Positions 1-11,400 of a DNA stretch of 64,000 nt are shown here, one piece after another (the stretch's first letter is position 1; each line of letters begins with the position of its first letter). Both the position numbers and the translations under genes were made by a program. Origin of the DNA: Daphnia pulex (Eukaryota; Arthropoda; Branchiopoda; Diplostraca; Daphniidae); contig NC_060018.1 in the NCBI RefSeq assembly GCF_021134715.1, forward strand, positions 9,565,501 to 9,629,500. The letters are read 5' to 3'. The notes beneath the pieces are model-generated. The model did no database searches and had not been told where the DNA came from. It saw nothing but the letters and a program-made list of their open reading frames with translations.

Positions 1-334
1 CATTTTCCCAATTGTTGAGTCCCCATCATCTATCAGACAATCTAAAAACATTAAACCTACTATAGATTTCCCCAAACTAAAAATACTTTCAAAGTCCCAT
101 TTTATTTCAAGTCCTTGTCCTTAAATTTCTAAAGTATTTGACAGGTTATCGTTTTTCGAATTTAAAAACAGGCAAACAATGAGATCTTCGTTTTCCGTCA
201 CAAAAACTATTTTATAATCAACAAAAAATACTTTTCGATGGCACCTTTCCAATTTCTGGTAGTACAAACATATTCATTATACATAATATTGAGACCTTTT
301 CTACTGTAAAACAATGTCACACAGTCATTCTTTT

Positions 335-1150
335 AAGGTTCTTGAAGTGCACCGAAGCTCAGTGCAAAATGCGTCACCACTCAAATGACAGTGATAATAG
401 CTCGAAACTCGAGTGATAGTTGATCGATTACCTATACTCGAACCGTTCGAAATAGTAATTTTGATACAACAAAAGATTGATGACTTCTGAGTAATGAACT
501 CAGGTCTCTCGCATTCCCGTCAGAGCTTCTTCCGATGGACCATTCTAGATATTCTACGATAGAAACTTATACATTTACATTCATTCTTTTGGGGTTGGGA
601 CTTAGAAATATTTCGCAAAATAAAAATTTTTCCATGGTTCGGTTAATATACTTTTGCAGTTGGGACTTCAAAATTTTTCAAGACTGTAAATTTTCCCTCA
701 CTTCGAATTACCACGAGTTTTTCGCAGCCCGCTAGTTTTATTATCACACAATATGATACATTTCTAAATTACTTTTGGGGTTGGGACTTTAAAAAAAAAT
801 TTCAGATTTAAAATTGTTCATATAGTTTAGTAGTCATACTTTTGCAGTTTGGACTTATAAATTTTTTGAGATTGATAGTTTTTCATTATAATAAATGAAG
901 TTTTTCGCACCGAACTTCGTGTACGTTTAACTGTTCGAGTGACCTACCCGAAATCTCGAGTAAGTTCAAGGCTAGTTCAGCGTACTCGAAGAGGTAACCA
1001 AAAGGCCTTCGGTGCGCCAGGGTAACCGAACTCGGGTATGGAACTCGATGATCGGTATAGGGTGTAAAACCCTTTGAGTACGCTAATGGTAATCGAAGGC
1101 ATACTCGAAGAGACCCTACCCGGTCTTCGAGTACCCAAAAAGAATGAGAG
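335..1150. repeat. ACTCGA-rich repeat block, unit A copy
   Basis: About 800 bases peppered with ACTCGA and its complement TCGAGT in both orientations, for example around 410-450, 930-1,000 and 1,030-1,135. The block is duplicated at 24,950-25,750 and partly deleted in unit C. A second small cluster with the same motif lies at 3,235-3,330, with copies near 27,860 and 44,570. No coding potential is convincing. It could be a degraded foldback element, but the ends are not clear. Confidence 0.5.
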
Positions 1151-2000
1151 TGAAAATTTCAGAAAATTAATTTCAAACGCATTTCAGAGGTGAAAGAATT
1201 CAGAAAATAATTAACTGAGGTTCTATCAGATTGTTTCATTTCGTGAGCTTTCTCTGCTTTTTCGCGACCAATTCAAGAGGGGTCATTTTTTTCATGAGCA
1301 GAAGAGTAATAAAAGAAAAAGAAGTGTGTGGAAATTTAGCTCCTAGGGTAAAACCATAGATAAAGAAGACTGGTTTCGCATGTGCTATCCTTTTAGCCCT
1401 ATCCCTACTGACCCCGAGCTCCCGTATCGATTGTAGTGCCTCTAGCGGATAAACTGCTGTACTGCACCATGGCTACGAAGGGTTTTGCAGACGAAGATTG
1501 ATTTATTTCTGTTTTTTTTTCAAATTCTTTGCTAACGTTTTAAAAATCCCAAGTGGTTTTTCCATAAAAATTTTTATGATAAGTTGCATTTAATTGTTAT
1601 ATTGTTTGCTTATTAATTTTCATGTTGTAAAGTGATGATTGCTATTAATAAAATGAAGGTAAGAAATAAGAAACATTGTTTGGACATTGATTTATTGAAA
1701 TCGTTGAATGGGTATATCTTAGTCAATTTTCGTATATATTTCATTTCTTCTTCATTAATCATTATCAATTGCCTAGTCTTTTTTTCATTTGGATAACGAG
1801 GCATATGATGGTATGGGTCACGAAGGTTTAACCAAGATAAATTATTGCATATTCTTCATTTGGATCATATGGAATGGGATATGATGGGGGATATATTTGA
1901 TATATGTGCCAAGCCGCCAAGGTAATTAAATGCTACTAGCCTTGAATTAATGAAAAAGAGTTTGATTAGATTACAATCTAATCCTTTACACTTTCATAAT
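1151..2000. other. AT-rich stretch with no recognised gene
   Basis: This stretch repeats at about 25,760-26,600 and is largely deleted in unit C. Short open frames on both strands differ between copies and resemble no family I know. I see no RNA gene or transposon end. Confidence 0.4.
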
Positions 2001-2009
2001 TATTTACCT

Positions 2010-2430
2010 TAGAGCTTGGACACATTTACCCTGCAAACACATTACATGACCTATTGGAACTATCAGTGATCTCAGAGTATTCACGGGGCTGGCAGAATAG
2101 ATAAGTTATGAGTGTACCTGCAAAAAATGAATCTGTCATTTGATGCTTTAAATTTAAACATTTTATGTTTCAAAGTACCATTATTTGAAGCTTTGGAAAT
2201 GGGAGGCTGACGATTTCCAGTGCTTAGATATTGGAATGCATTTACATGTTCCACCCCTAAGATAACAATTTTGGTATTATTTTGACCATGCCTTGTAATG
2301 AAATATGCAATGATGAAATGTCATGAAACTTGGAATAATTTACCATTATTAGAAGATTTGGAAGTGAGAGCTTGACGATTTTCTTTGTTGGAATCAGAAA
2401 ATGGGTTATATCTCCTTGGCCAACCTGTAA
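2010..2430 (-). pseudogene. Unrecognised exon-like pair with a repeated motif, unit A
   Basis: On the minus strand two segments about 200 bases apart encode related peptides. One contains ENRQALTSKSSNNG (clearest in the B copy, near 26,960-27,045) and the other contains RQPPISKASNNGT (about 2,165-2,260). The shared RQ..(T/I)SK.SNNG core suggests a duplicated exon or a repeated protein motif. A pyrimidine-rich run before ACAGGTTGG near 2,425 could be a splice acceptor. No family is recognised. Confidence 0.25.
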
Positions 2431-2776
2431 ATAACAACAGTTATATTGTGCTACATGCTTTGATTATTTAAAAAAAATTCGTTTTAAGCTTGAGAACAAT
2501 TAAGAGATTCAGCAAGAGGATCAACAGGATAGCTTGTGTGAAAACTGTTAATACTTTGGAAACATACCACAATCTTTTTGTTTTGGCACCAGCAGCCCAA
2601 TTGTATGATTTCCATCATCATCACAAACGAAACAATATACTAAGCTTATCTTTTTCTGTCGGCAACGACATTTCTTTTGCAAAATTGAAAATTCACGACG
2701 TCGAGGACTCTACGAACTGCCACGAACAATGGCGGACGGTTGGCGAGCAGGAAACAGAACGTAGAGATGAAAACGT

Positions 2777-2790
2777 ACACTAGAGAGCAG
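2777..2790 (+). promoter_or_regulatory. CTCF-like motif, degraded copy
   Basis: ACACTAGAGAGCAG sits in a conserved context (GTAGAGATGAAAACGT just before it). The unit B copy keeps the intact core, so one G-to-A change has damaged this one. The match to the animal CTCF core is by eye. Confidence 0.2.
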
Positions 2791-3503
2791 GAGAAGTAAT
2801 ACGGGGTTGGAGAAATCGGAGGAAGGGTAGCAAGAATGTTGGCGACAGTTGGCCATGTTAATTTTCTTATGAAGAGCATCAACCAGTGGTCTTTGTCTAT
2901 GGTAAAACTATAACTGTTAACTTTCTCTGCAAACCAAACCGACGGTGCAGCTTTCTAAATAGGCGCAAACGTTAACGTACTACGAAAACGTAGTAACTAA
3001 AAAATAGAAACGAAAACAAAATAAAAAAGAGACCAGAAATTAACAAACAAGGGGAAAAAATATAACATTAATTTTTATATTGCCACGGTTTTTATATGTA
3101 GAGCTGTTTGGCACCTTTTTTTACATTTGAATAGATCGTGCTACTGAGCAGTTGAAGTAGCTTTTTGCCTGCAAGTAGAGCTTCAGGCATTGCCCCTCGC
3201 TTTGTCTGACTTTGCCGGACCCATTCGATCTAGAGATGTCGAGTACTCGTCGTCTCTACTCGATACCAGGAGTACCCGGGTGAAATCGATTACTACCCGT
3301 TTACCTGGGTGCAACTCAAGTAGATCGAGTATGTGCTAAATAATTGAAAAAAAAAGTAATTTTTGATGCAACAATAAAATAAAATAAAGAAAAACAAATT
3401 ACATAAAGAAACGAAGATAAAAGTAACTTTAAATACCAATAAAAGAATTTTGACATGCCGCGGAAATAATATTCAGCAGTTTTAACCTAAAAAATTGCGG
3501 GAA

Positions 3504-3786
3504 TTATACTCGGGTCTCGGGAGTTGCCTTGCTGCCTTGCGTAAAAGTGTTTGAAAAGTCTGCTTCCTTGACAACAGCCATCGTGTCGTCTGCCCAACGT
3601 GACTCGTTTTGTTGCGTTGTGTGGTGTGAAATTTCCCACCCTATATATGAAAACAAGCAGAAGACAACTGTCAAAACAAAATGTGATGACAACCGACTTA
3701 AAAACAGAAGTCCCCAGGCCATTAATTTTATCTTAATGGCAACCCCGGGCACCAAGTATAATTTTCTCAACCTGGCAATTTTTTAG
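3504..3786. other. Block open on both strands, unit A
   Basis: An 88-residue frame on the minus strand (3,504-3,770, with a hydrophobic stretch LSSHFVLTVVFCLFSYIGW) and an 85-residue frame on the plus strand (3,529-3,786) overlap. Both stay open in B and C with several substitutions. That is weak evidence, since the copies are recent. The block lies just 3' of the ABHD-like pseudogene. No homologue is recognised, and the minus frame could be a membrane peptide. Confidence 0.2.
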
Positions 3787-4019
3787 AAGGGGGTGACGCT
3801 GTCAGTTGTTTTTAATAAGGCTCTCCTTCATCTCTGTCCGTGGTTCCACCAACACGAGTGAAAGTATGAATCATTGGATATTACAATTTTGATTGTAAGG
3901 TTAGCCATCAGCCAAAACGATACAAGCCTAAATTCGTGAAAAAGGGGTCTCTGCTTAACATTCTAGTTTATTTTTTATTTTTTAAGAAACAACGAGGACA
4001 ACATTCAAAGTCAAAATAA

Positions 4020-4262
4020 TTTATTATTACGTATTATTCGTAAGGCTTGGTGGAGCGTAAGTCCAGGCTGTAGTGGCGGCTTGTCTGGGGTTGAGGGAGA
4101 TCCGGTCCGGCTGGGACGAGTGCTGACTCGGGGGTTGCTGAATCCGCGTGTTGCCTGGTGTGACGATGAGGGATGACGTCGGGCAGTGCCGGTCGTGACG
4201 TCAGGGAGTGATGTCCTTGGTGGCGGCCATCCTGAGGTGGTTGGGGCTACCGCCGGGGCATA
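4020..4262 (-). other. GC-rich block with a Ser/Thr/Pro-rich minus frame
   Basis: A GC-rich island in AT-rich DNA, repeated at 28,660-28,890 and 45,345-45,570. In unit B the minus strand reads as a Thr/Pro/Arg-rich frame of 96 residues (28,639-28,929) containing TSLPDVTTGTARRHPS and STPDKPPLQPGL. It lies downstream of the ABHD-like 3' end and could be a last exon or part of a transposon. No family is recognised. Confidence 0.25.
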
Positions 4263-5216
4263 AGATAAAATGTTACATAAGTAATTGAAAAAAAAATTGC
4301 AACTTAAAAAAAAATTTGGTGAGCTTGAGGCGCGCTCACTCTGAGGGACTGAGTGGAAAGCTCAGAGCGCGCTCGCGTTTGGTGGTGAGTGATGCCCGAC
4401 TCTGGCAGAGGCTGCAGCTGACTTCCTATTGTCAGTCTCCATGCATGCTCCCAAAACAATTTTATTAAATTTATTCACTTTGTCGGCATAAACGTGATGG
4501 CCGTTGCCACCAATTACCTGAATGAAGACCACTTTATTTAAAAATTGAACTGAAAAAAATAAAAACAGACGCTTACATGGAGGTTGACAGTGGATCCGTT
4601 TCTTCTCTCCTTCACAATCCGGCCCGGCTCCCTTACAATCCACGAGTTCGCTCCGTAGATGAAAGTTATCGGAATTCCTGGCTCTAGTGCTGGAAGGCGG
4701 TTCTCCATGGGATGTTTGGCACATTGAAAACCACTTCCCATCTATGCATCGAATAATAAAAATACAAGTTTTTATTAGAAAAGAAATCTTAATGTTAACA
4801 CGAACTACTAACTATTGTATGAATGAAGCACGTTTCTCCCGTGAAATTGAAAATATTAATTCAAAGAAAACTTTTTAGCCAATAGTTGAATGAAATTATT
4901 TTAATTTTAAACGTTCTTACGTTGGACTTTGTGCGTTGCAACAATAAAGATATTGAGAAATGTTCTCATGAGCATATTCGACTGCTCCAGAACATTTCTG
5001 AGAGAGGTATTTAGAACCTTTACATGATAGTTTTGGCCCTGTTTAGAAGATCAAAAGTGATTATAAGTAAGATAAAAATAAGCTGAATTACACAAGTCTA
5101 CTAGCTATGTAAACCAACCTAAGCGTTCAGACAATCGGAGGGCCGACAGGGGGGTAAAAAGTCCTGTGAGAAATTTGAATGGCTTCAACCAAAATGGAAT
5201 GTTTCCGTTGGCCTTT

Positions 5217-6158
5217 TCAGTAGAAAACCCCCAAGGGTCTACCAGCAAAAGGTGTGAAACTCGGTAGGGATGCTGTAGGGGTGGGGCTGCCCGCCTCGCG
5301 CTTGTTGTCTGCCACGTAGTTGTTGACGGAGTCGTAGGTAGCAACAAATGCGTCACCTTGTATGGCATAGGTTGTCCTATAACCCGATACCGTCTCAAAG
5401 GTCCGAATTGTCGCCCCCGACCTTAGGGCACCAGTCACGAAATCAAATAAGTGTTGAAGGACCAACATGTGTGGCTGTACATGTTGGTCCCGGCGCACCA
5501 GAGGAGTGGCTGCAGCTGCTGGTCGATGGATGTCTTGGCCACGGCCTACAGCGGGAATGGCGGCGGCTGCAGCAGCTGGTTGCGGCGGATTTGGAGGGAC
5601 ACGTCCGGGTGCCGGAATGGCAACAGCAGCTGGTTGCGGCGAATTTGGTGGGACTATTCCGGGTGCCGGAATGGCAACAGCAGAAGCAGCTGGTTGCGGC
5701 GGATTTGGAGGGACTATTCCGGGTGCCGGAATGGAAATAGCAGAAGCAGCTGGTTGCGGCGGATTTGGAGGGACACGTCCGGGTGCCAGAATGGCAACAG
5801 CAGCTGGTTGCGGCGGATTTGGTGGGACTATTCCGGGTGCCGGAATGGCAACAGCAGCAGCAGCTGGTTGCGGCGGATTTGGAGGGACACGTCTGGGTGC
5901 CGGAATGGCAACAGCAGCAGCAGCTAGTAGACTGCCGCGACGAACTTTATGAGCTGCAGCAGCGGCAGCCGGTTGCTGTTCACTCCTGCTAGCGGATCGG
6001 GCAATTCTCTCAGCAATTGTTCTTTCTCTTCTTCGGCCTCGATCCGGCGATGTGTCCTCATCCCCTTCAATATATCCAATGTTGGAGTGACGTACAGTCA
6101 TGCGGGATCTTTCATGACTGTAGTTATGTTTTCCCAGCCCTCTTTGTCTCCTGTTCAT
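5217..6158 (-). pseudogene. Pro/Ala-rich repeat ORF inside the ABHD exon, unit A only
   Basis: A 313-codon minus frame. Residues 1-60 are charged (Arg/Ser-rich, with RRRERTIAERIARSASRS). About residues 75-205 are six imperfect repeats of 18-22 residues around IPAPG(I/R)VPPNPPQPAA. Then comes a unique part with FETVSGYRTTYAIQGDAFV. The tail, SLPSFTPFAGRPLGVFY, is the ABHD exon read out of frame, which shows that this block joins that exon without a proper gene boundary. Its ATG overlaps the TGA of the PDZ frame upstream. It looks like a captured piece of a cytoskeletal or linker protein. No family is certain. Confidence 0.45.
5560..5930 (+). repeat. Tandem minisatellite encoding the Pro/Ala repeats
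   Basis: Six or more direct repeats of about 54-66 bases, built on GCAGCTGGTTGCGGCGGATT and GGTGCCGGAATGGCAACAGC, with GGACACGTCC alternating with GGACTATTCC. Length differences are multiples of three (extra CAG/GCA units), so the minus frame is preserved while the plus frames also stay open. Confidence 0.85.
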
Positions 6159-6500
6159 TTTCGGTGAAACTGGTTGGTTGGGGCCCGTATTTCTCTGCCA
6201 AACTGAGCAAAGTTGTGTTTTAAACCGTGGCGCAGAGTGGGTCCGGCTTCTTTGAGAAGTGCGTGAGCTTGACTGTTGGTGACTTCTTTCTCGGTCGGTT
6301 GGCCGTTCATCGACGTAATCACGTCGCCTTCCCGGATGCCTTGCAGCGCTGCTTTGCTCACAGGATTCACCGCCGATTCGATGAGAACAGGTCCAATGTA
6401 GGAATCGGAGGACTTGACTTGACGATTCTACGACTATGGATCGACCAAGGAAACGGTTTGGTTAAAGCTGACTGCAATTTCGATTGAAAGAAACTCCGAG
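6158..6500 (-). pseudogene. PDZ-domain fragment with a frameshift, unit A only
   Basis: The minus strand encodes IGPVLIESAVNPVSKAALQG followed by IREGDVITSMNGQPTEK and AHALLKEAGPTL, a typical second half of a PDZ domain: the GDVI..(I/M)NG turn and the last helix. Upstream, KPFPWSIHSRRIVKSS lies in a different frame, so the frame breaks near 6,412. The spacing resembles the PDZ of Zasp/PDLIM muscle linkers, but that assignment is inference. The block is bounded by ABHD exon sequence on one side and the sequence at 6,567 shared with B and C on the other. Confidence 0.6.
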
Positions 6501-7974
6501 TAGAATCAATGTTAAGTTTCAGAAAGACAAGGTGTGATGCGTAGCGTAAATAAAGAAAACTAGCCGAAACGATAACACCTCCCATGCTAGTGAAATACAG
6601 TTATTACATTACCATTCGAATAACTGCATCAATATTGCATTATACCTGTGTCCAACAAGAACAAATCTTTGGATCCCGACACCTTCGTTACCCAAGCCTC
6701 AATGGATTTAACCACTTGCCTTTAGGCTTCTACAGCATCACTGCTGAACGTGCAGCAGGAATTATTTGTTTGGCAAATAGTGTTTGAGCGAACTCGACGA
6801 ATGCAAGATTTCTTGCTTCCTTTTTCTTTTCTGCCAGTTTGTGGACGCATGTCTTATCTGAAATGTTAAAAGAAAATTAGAAAACAATTTTTTTAAATAT
6901 TTAAACATTTTCTTACTTTGCCCATATATTGGGTACTGCAGTGTGCATTGGTAACGTCTAGGTGTACCAGTTTGCAGGAATAGAACGACCTCCTTGGTCG
7001 TCCACTGGATCCAAAACCTGGAATAATATTGCACCGTATGAAACAATTATAATCTAAAACAAAGATGTAACAATATTTACCCAAAAGATGAAGTGTGTAA
7101 ACTGGCCTGTTTTTAGCAAGTTCATCTAGGTTCAGGACCCATAATCCCAATGCAGAGAGGAATCCATGGATTAACACCACTGGTGTTCCTTTTCCATGTT
7201 TGTTAGCCGTTAAGGTTCAAATAAGGTTATCTGCATTATCTTCAACGCATCTCCCAATGTTAACATACTTAATGCCATACTCAGATATTATGCCTAAAAG
7301 ACATAAAGCTAATTAAATAGTTAAATTGTGAATAACTGTAAAGTGTCATCTTTATCTTGCAGAATTTTATTTTCAAAAACTCTAAGGTTATCCATTTATG
7401 AAATCAAAAGATTCTTAGTTGTGAAATCAATCAAAATTGAAGAAAAATCAAGAAGACGAGCATCGACAAAACCTATATATTTTGAATTTGAATTAAAATT
7501 CAGAACCGTTTCGCTATCTATAGCATAAGGATGGAATCAAATTCAATGTAGTTTCTTGAAAAAATCCCAGTTTTGAAGAAAAAGTTTCATTATTCTTCAT
7601 TGCTACCTGAACTAGCAAAAGTTCAAATTTTCAGTCGACAAGAGAAGTTGTGAGTAAATATAGCCCAGTTTTTTCCTACATGTCCCATGTTTGCCAGAGA
7701 TAAAAGTGGAGATGAAAATCTTTGAGACTTGAGAAAAAATAGCCCATTTTCTAGACTTTTGCGATTTTGAATTATGTGTATATCACAAAGTAAGAGAAAC
7801 ATTTATTAAGTATTATAATAGAATTCCTTATTGCTTTTCTTACTAAGAAGAGCAATTCTAAGAAGTTTTCTTCTAGACTTCTTTGGGAGGAACCTTTGGG
7901 TTATAGCCAACGCGAGCAAAAAAAACCGGTTCATTGAGAGACGGATCTTTGTCGAATAAAATTGACGACCAGGA

Positions 7975-8720
7975 AGGATGAGACAATGGCGATGAAACGA
8001 TTACGGTTGAGAACCCAAAAACCTGGTACTGCTTGGGCAGTCCCATAAGTTTGAGAAGTAAATTGAAGTTTTGGCCAAAATGAATTTGAAAAATATTTAG
8101 TCAAGAGCAAAATACAATCTGAGGCAGATGGCTCCCATTTAGATCACGAGGGACACAGGTGCGTATAAAAATAACTAGTTTTTATCATTAAGCACGCTAA
8201 TTATTCTTTATGCTTAAGGCAACGCGTCGAGCCTGAACCCCAAATTGTTTATTCCTTGGGTCGCAAAAGATCCAAACCAGAATCATTGCTCAGTTGATGA
8301 CATGTTGAAGCTTTCCGTATTGAAAAATCTCCAATCATATAGACGCCTCCGTTATTCAAGAGAACGTTGATATTGATTTCATAAATTGGAAACTGACTTT
8401 GGCTGATATAGAAACGCGTTACGTTGGAACAAGTATGGATGCATCGACTGTCGTAAAACGTGATGATGACCAAATGCGGTCTAAACAGAAAAATGCGCCC
8501 ATACTCGATGATGTCTACATGATTAAAAACGATAACGGACTCCCTTCCGTCCAACTCGATTACAAATTGAAGCATTTAGCCCAAAGTCGTTTAAGATGTT
8601 CATCGCTTCAATATAAAATCGCAGCCTTGGATGTACCCATTGACATATTTTTAAGAATGTCACGGTGTTTCCGCATTTACGTCCTCTGGACAATCATTGA
8701 AAGGCAACTTTACGTTTGAG
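7975..8720 (+). pseudogene. Unrecognised spliced coding-like piece, unit A
   Basis: A likely exon ends at 8,158 (GACACAG before GTGCGT). A second begins at 8,219 after TTAAG and reads QRVEPEPQIVYSLGRKRSKP and then a stop; another frame continues VDDMLKLSVLKNLQSYRRLR, and a third (8,399-8,719) starts at ADIETRYVGTSMDASTVVKR. The frame changes imply small indels or an unrecognised intron. The first exon is cleanest in unit C. I do not recognise the protein. The Arg/Lys-rich start suggests a nucleic-acid-binding or nuclear protein, but that is a guess. Confidence 0.35.
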
Positions 8721-9185
8721 AGGAGCAAAAATTTTTGCTTCCTGCTATCTAATCGACCTGGTGGTGATGATGGAGTCAATCTGACGGGAGCAGACACGGT
8801 AGTATTTTTATAATACGATAAGAAATTTTATAATACAGAACATGAAATAAAGATACTCCTAGTCTTCAGGTACCAATGCAAGTGGGCTAACAAGCCGTTA
8901 AATCGGAGTTGGTTGAAGAAGCGGCCACCACCGCAGCCACTGTCAAGAGTGTGGAAAACATGAACGCACCGCTGTCAAGAGTGAAGAAAACACGACCGCC
9001 GGAATGATACCAGTTACAGCTGAAGTCAGTCTTTTTCTGAGGCAGGAAAAAGAGGCACAAGAAGCTCTTCCGGCTCTTTGGTTCATTCTCTTCCCCTGCA
9101 CCCAATGCGATCATGATTCATCCGCCAACCAGGGCAAGAATCGTTTAGGCTTGGACGGCGAAGCCAGCGCAATCACGATAATTGC

Positions 9186-9566
9186 GCCGCTGCAACTCAG
9201 CCTCTCATCAAAGTGGTCGTTAATTTATGCACGCTCGCCAATTCACCCGACTTTGCCTCCATCCTTGTTAAAATTTCACCAACCGCCCGCCAGTACCAAA
9301 AACCCTATACTTCAGTCGGTAAAACCAATTTTTAAATTCCTTTAAAAATTTAAAAATGTTTACATCTAAAATTTTTTTTGTTCCTTGTAAATCCATCTTT
9401 GATGATTTGTGCTCGATGATTTCGGCAGCCAAATCGCTGGTCCTCAACCCCAAAGTTCCACCCACTGTCTGCCATAACTCCGTCAAAGACGTGGCATCTG
9501 CACTCAATCCACATCGGGTAAGAGCATTAACGATCTGGGAATGATCTACTTGAAAGATCCAGCGAA
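9186..9566 (+). pseudogene. Talin rod fragment, copy A
   Basis: Two plus-strand exon pieces. The first (9,186-9,318) reads AAATQPLIKVVVNLCTLANS then PDFASILVKISPTARQYQKP, matching the talin rod segment that in animals reads like FASxxEFSSIPAKISP. The second (about 9,390-9,566) has CSMISAAKSLVLNPKVPPTV, matching the AxSLAxNPKDPPTW stretch, and ends in a GTAAGA donor. Talin links integrins to actin; this stretch is a helical-bundle region. An 11-base insertion near 9,505 shifts the frame, and the acceptor before exon two is TTG rather than AG. Confidence 0.75.
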
Positions 9567-10149
9567 GGTAAGATTTTCCGCATCCAAACATGCAATAAGC
9601 CCCCTTTACTTTAGCTTTTTTTTATCCTTAATGGAATCCCCGACAGTAAATGCTACATTTTTCAAAACAAATTTCAAAAAATTTTGTTTTGTCTTTATCA
9701 TCAAACAACACTTTTTTTGTTTTTTAAAAGGATTCACAACGCCTGGGTTCCCCCTTTTTGAGACCATATAGTTTATTTTTCTGAAAAAAAAAATATTTTT
9801 GTTATGAATTAAAAGCACACGTCTGCAGTTTGAGATGTGAACAGATAAAATGAATGAAAAAAAGTATTATTAAATGTAAAGTTGACGCCAATTCCCGCTC
9901 TTGATCTCAGGGATACCGCAGATGGTTTGAAAAAGCCATTAGTAGGTAAAAAAGAGTAGATTTTTCAATTTTTATGAATCAAATAAAGATCACTTATATG
10001 AAGATTGGTTTGAGATAAATTGATCTCCCACCATTCAGAACAGGGTAACTTCCTCTAAAAGTACGATAATTAGACTCCAATTATACAATCAAATTGTCTC
10101 ACAAAAAATTTCACTAATCAATAACACCCGCCCCCTCTAGTAATACATA

Positions 10150-10500
10150 AACAAAATGCAAGGAACCACCAGATAATTGTTTTTGGACCGAAACTCGCCA
10201 TAATAATACCCACAAGGAACGTCATGTAAGGCAAGAATGAATCAAATTTATATATTCCGAAAGGATTTTCCACATAACACATTGAAGTAGAAATCCTTCC
10301 ACTGTTGGGGTGTACTGCAGTATAAAGGGTTTATATGGGTCTCTTCAATTGCATGAAAAAATTCTTCCCCAGAAAAGAATGTGTTGAATGGAATGGTTGC
10401 CAATCCTTTGTTTGTCATTAACACTTCCATGGCAGAAAAAGAAAAGATTGCCGGGAGGAACCTCGAATTTTCGGCATAAAGTTCAAACATTGCCTGAATT
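10150..10500 (-). pseudogene. Unrecognised hydrophobic ORF, unit A
   Basis: Minus frame with FELYAENSRFLPAIFSFSAM, NKGLATIPFNTFFSGEEFF and NPLYCSTPQQWKDFYFNV. It then shifts frame at a gap relative to unit B, where the frame is longer. I do not recognise the family. A distant resemblance to the C-terminal region of fatty acyl-CoA reductases (NP..W..F before a membrane segment) is too weak to call. Confidence 0.3.
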
Positions 10501-11059
10501 TTTTTTTAACCAAATAGTTTTTGGATTTAAATAAAATAAATTATATATTACGAAATGGACTGGGCTTAGAGTAAACTTAGCCAGATGGAACAGAAGAATT
10601 TTAATCCTTGTTCCGGGGAAATATTTTCCCAGTATGCAATCCAACAGGTAAAATGTTGAGAGATTATGGGATTTTCAACGACAGCGTATCAATCCACGAA
10701 TGGAGTATCTGGCATCGACAAAAGCGTCAAATGTGCAATAAACTTCTGTCGTAAAATTTTTTGTTGATTTCTCCTTTTTCTGTCATACTATACCCTAATA
10801 ATTATAGCGCCATTATTCTGCTCTCAAATTACTTATCAACTATTTTTTTTTTCATTGACAACATTGCACACGCTTAGAATTAACTAAGCTATAGTGATTG
10901 TTCTTCCCTCAAGTTGCTTAAACTCAAAATATTTTAATTAAGCTAAACTATTATTTTACCCTCAAGTTGTTTAATATCCAAATTATTAAATTGAGATGAA
11001 AATTAAACATTAGATAAAATAGGAAAACTTAAAATTTGTAGTACAATTATTCGGCTCGA

Positions 11060-11400
11060 AAATGGTGGGTCGTGTCAGTTGCTTATCTTCCAACAGCTAA
11101 GAGATACTCGTTTGGAATCAGGCTGATTTGGTCAATTTTGAAGTTTGGATTTTCAAATGTAATATCCTTGGGTGGCACTGAAATTTATCGTTTAGTTTTC
11201 ATTCTACACATACAAAATAAAAAAAAAGTTATTAGAAATCAAACCAAACAGAGATTACTCCATTAAACCACGTAATTTTTCAGTTTTCCTGTTTTCGGGA
11301 TTGAATGAAACAGACGACACGCCGACATCCGAAACTACATTGTAGTAAACCCAACATTCAGTGGCTATAGATGCGCTGCTCATACATATGCTATAGATAC
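11060..11400 (-). pseudogene. Unrecognised two-exon coding-like piece, unit A
   Basis: On the minus strand, ATECWVYYNVVSDVGVSSVS and FNPENRKTEKLRGL (about 11,360-11,270) are followed, after a short intron-like gap ending TTTCAG at about 11,186, by VPPKDITFENPNFKIDQISL and IPNEYLLAVGR up to a TAA near 11,092. The reading is protein-like, but I do not recognise it. The cysteine and beta-rich composition suggests an extracellular domain; this is only an impression. Confidence 0.35.

Larger units (their letters stand above)
4362..7293 (-). pseudogene. ABHD4/5-like alpha/beta hydrolase pseudogene, copy A
   Basis: Minus-strand exons in the order of the ABHD4/ABHD5 (CGI-58) family. The first (7,293 to about 7,082) has [20 protein letters not shown], with the HGF oxyanion motif. 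Next comes [10 protein letters not shown] (7,020-6,915), then VVKSIEAW ending LFLLDT at 6,646, where the nucleophile-elbow LGHS is expected. Then VSHLLLVDPWGF and FTPLSALRLSERLG (5,287-5,105), AVEYAHENISQYLYCCNAQS (about 4,990-4,925), HPMENRLPALEPGIPITFIY with GANSWI (about 4,725-4,620), and GGNGHHVYAD (about 4,510-4,480), carrying the late HxxYAD segment. Family members act on lipid droplets or phospholipids. Breaks are a TGA at 7,219-7,217, a TAA at 6,724-6,722, a lost acceptor near 4,851, missing exons, and a 1.3 kb PDZ block at the start of the DPWGF exon. Confidence 0.85.

Noticed and set aside
5451..5952. Long plus-strand frames of 130-161 codons rich in Gly/Ala or Ser/Trp
   Set aside because: They are translations of the minisatellite in other frames. 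The minus frame has the longer ORF and a plausible Pro/Ala repeat, and the plus frames read as artificial low-complexity.
8249..8575. 108-codon minus frame with FNHVDIIEYGRIFLF
   Set aside because: The plus strand has splice-consistent pieces over the same DNA, and the minus frame has no recognised motif. I prefer the plus reading, though with low confidence.
10150..10500. Fatty acyl-CoA reductase C-terminal exon
   Set aside because: The resemblance rests on a few scattered residues; no diagnostic motif is visible.
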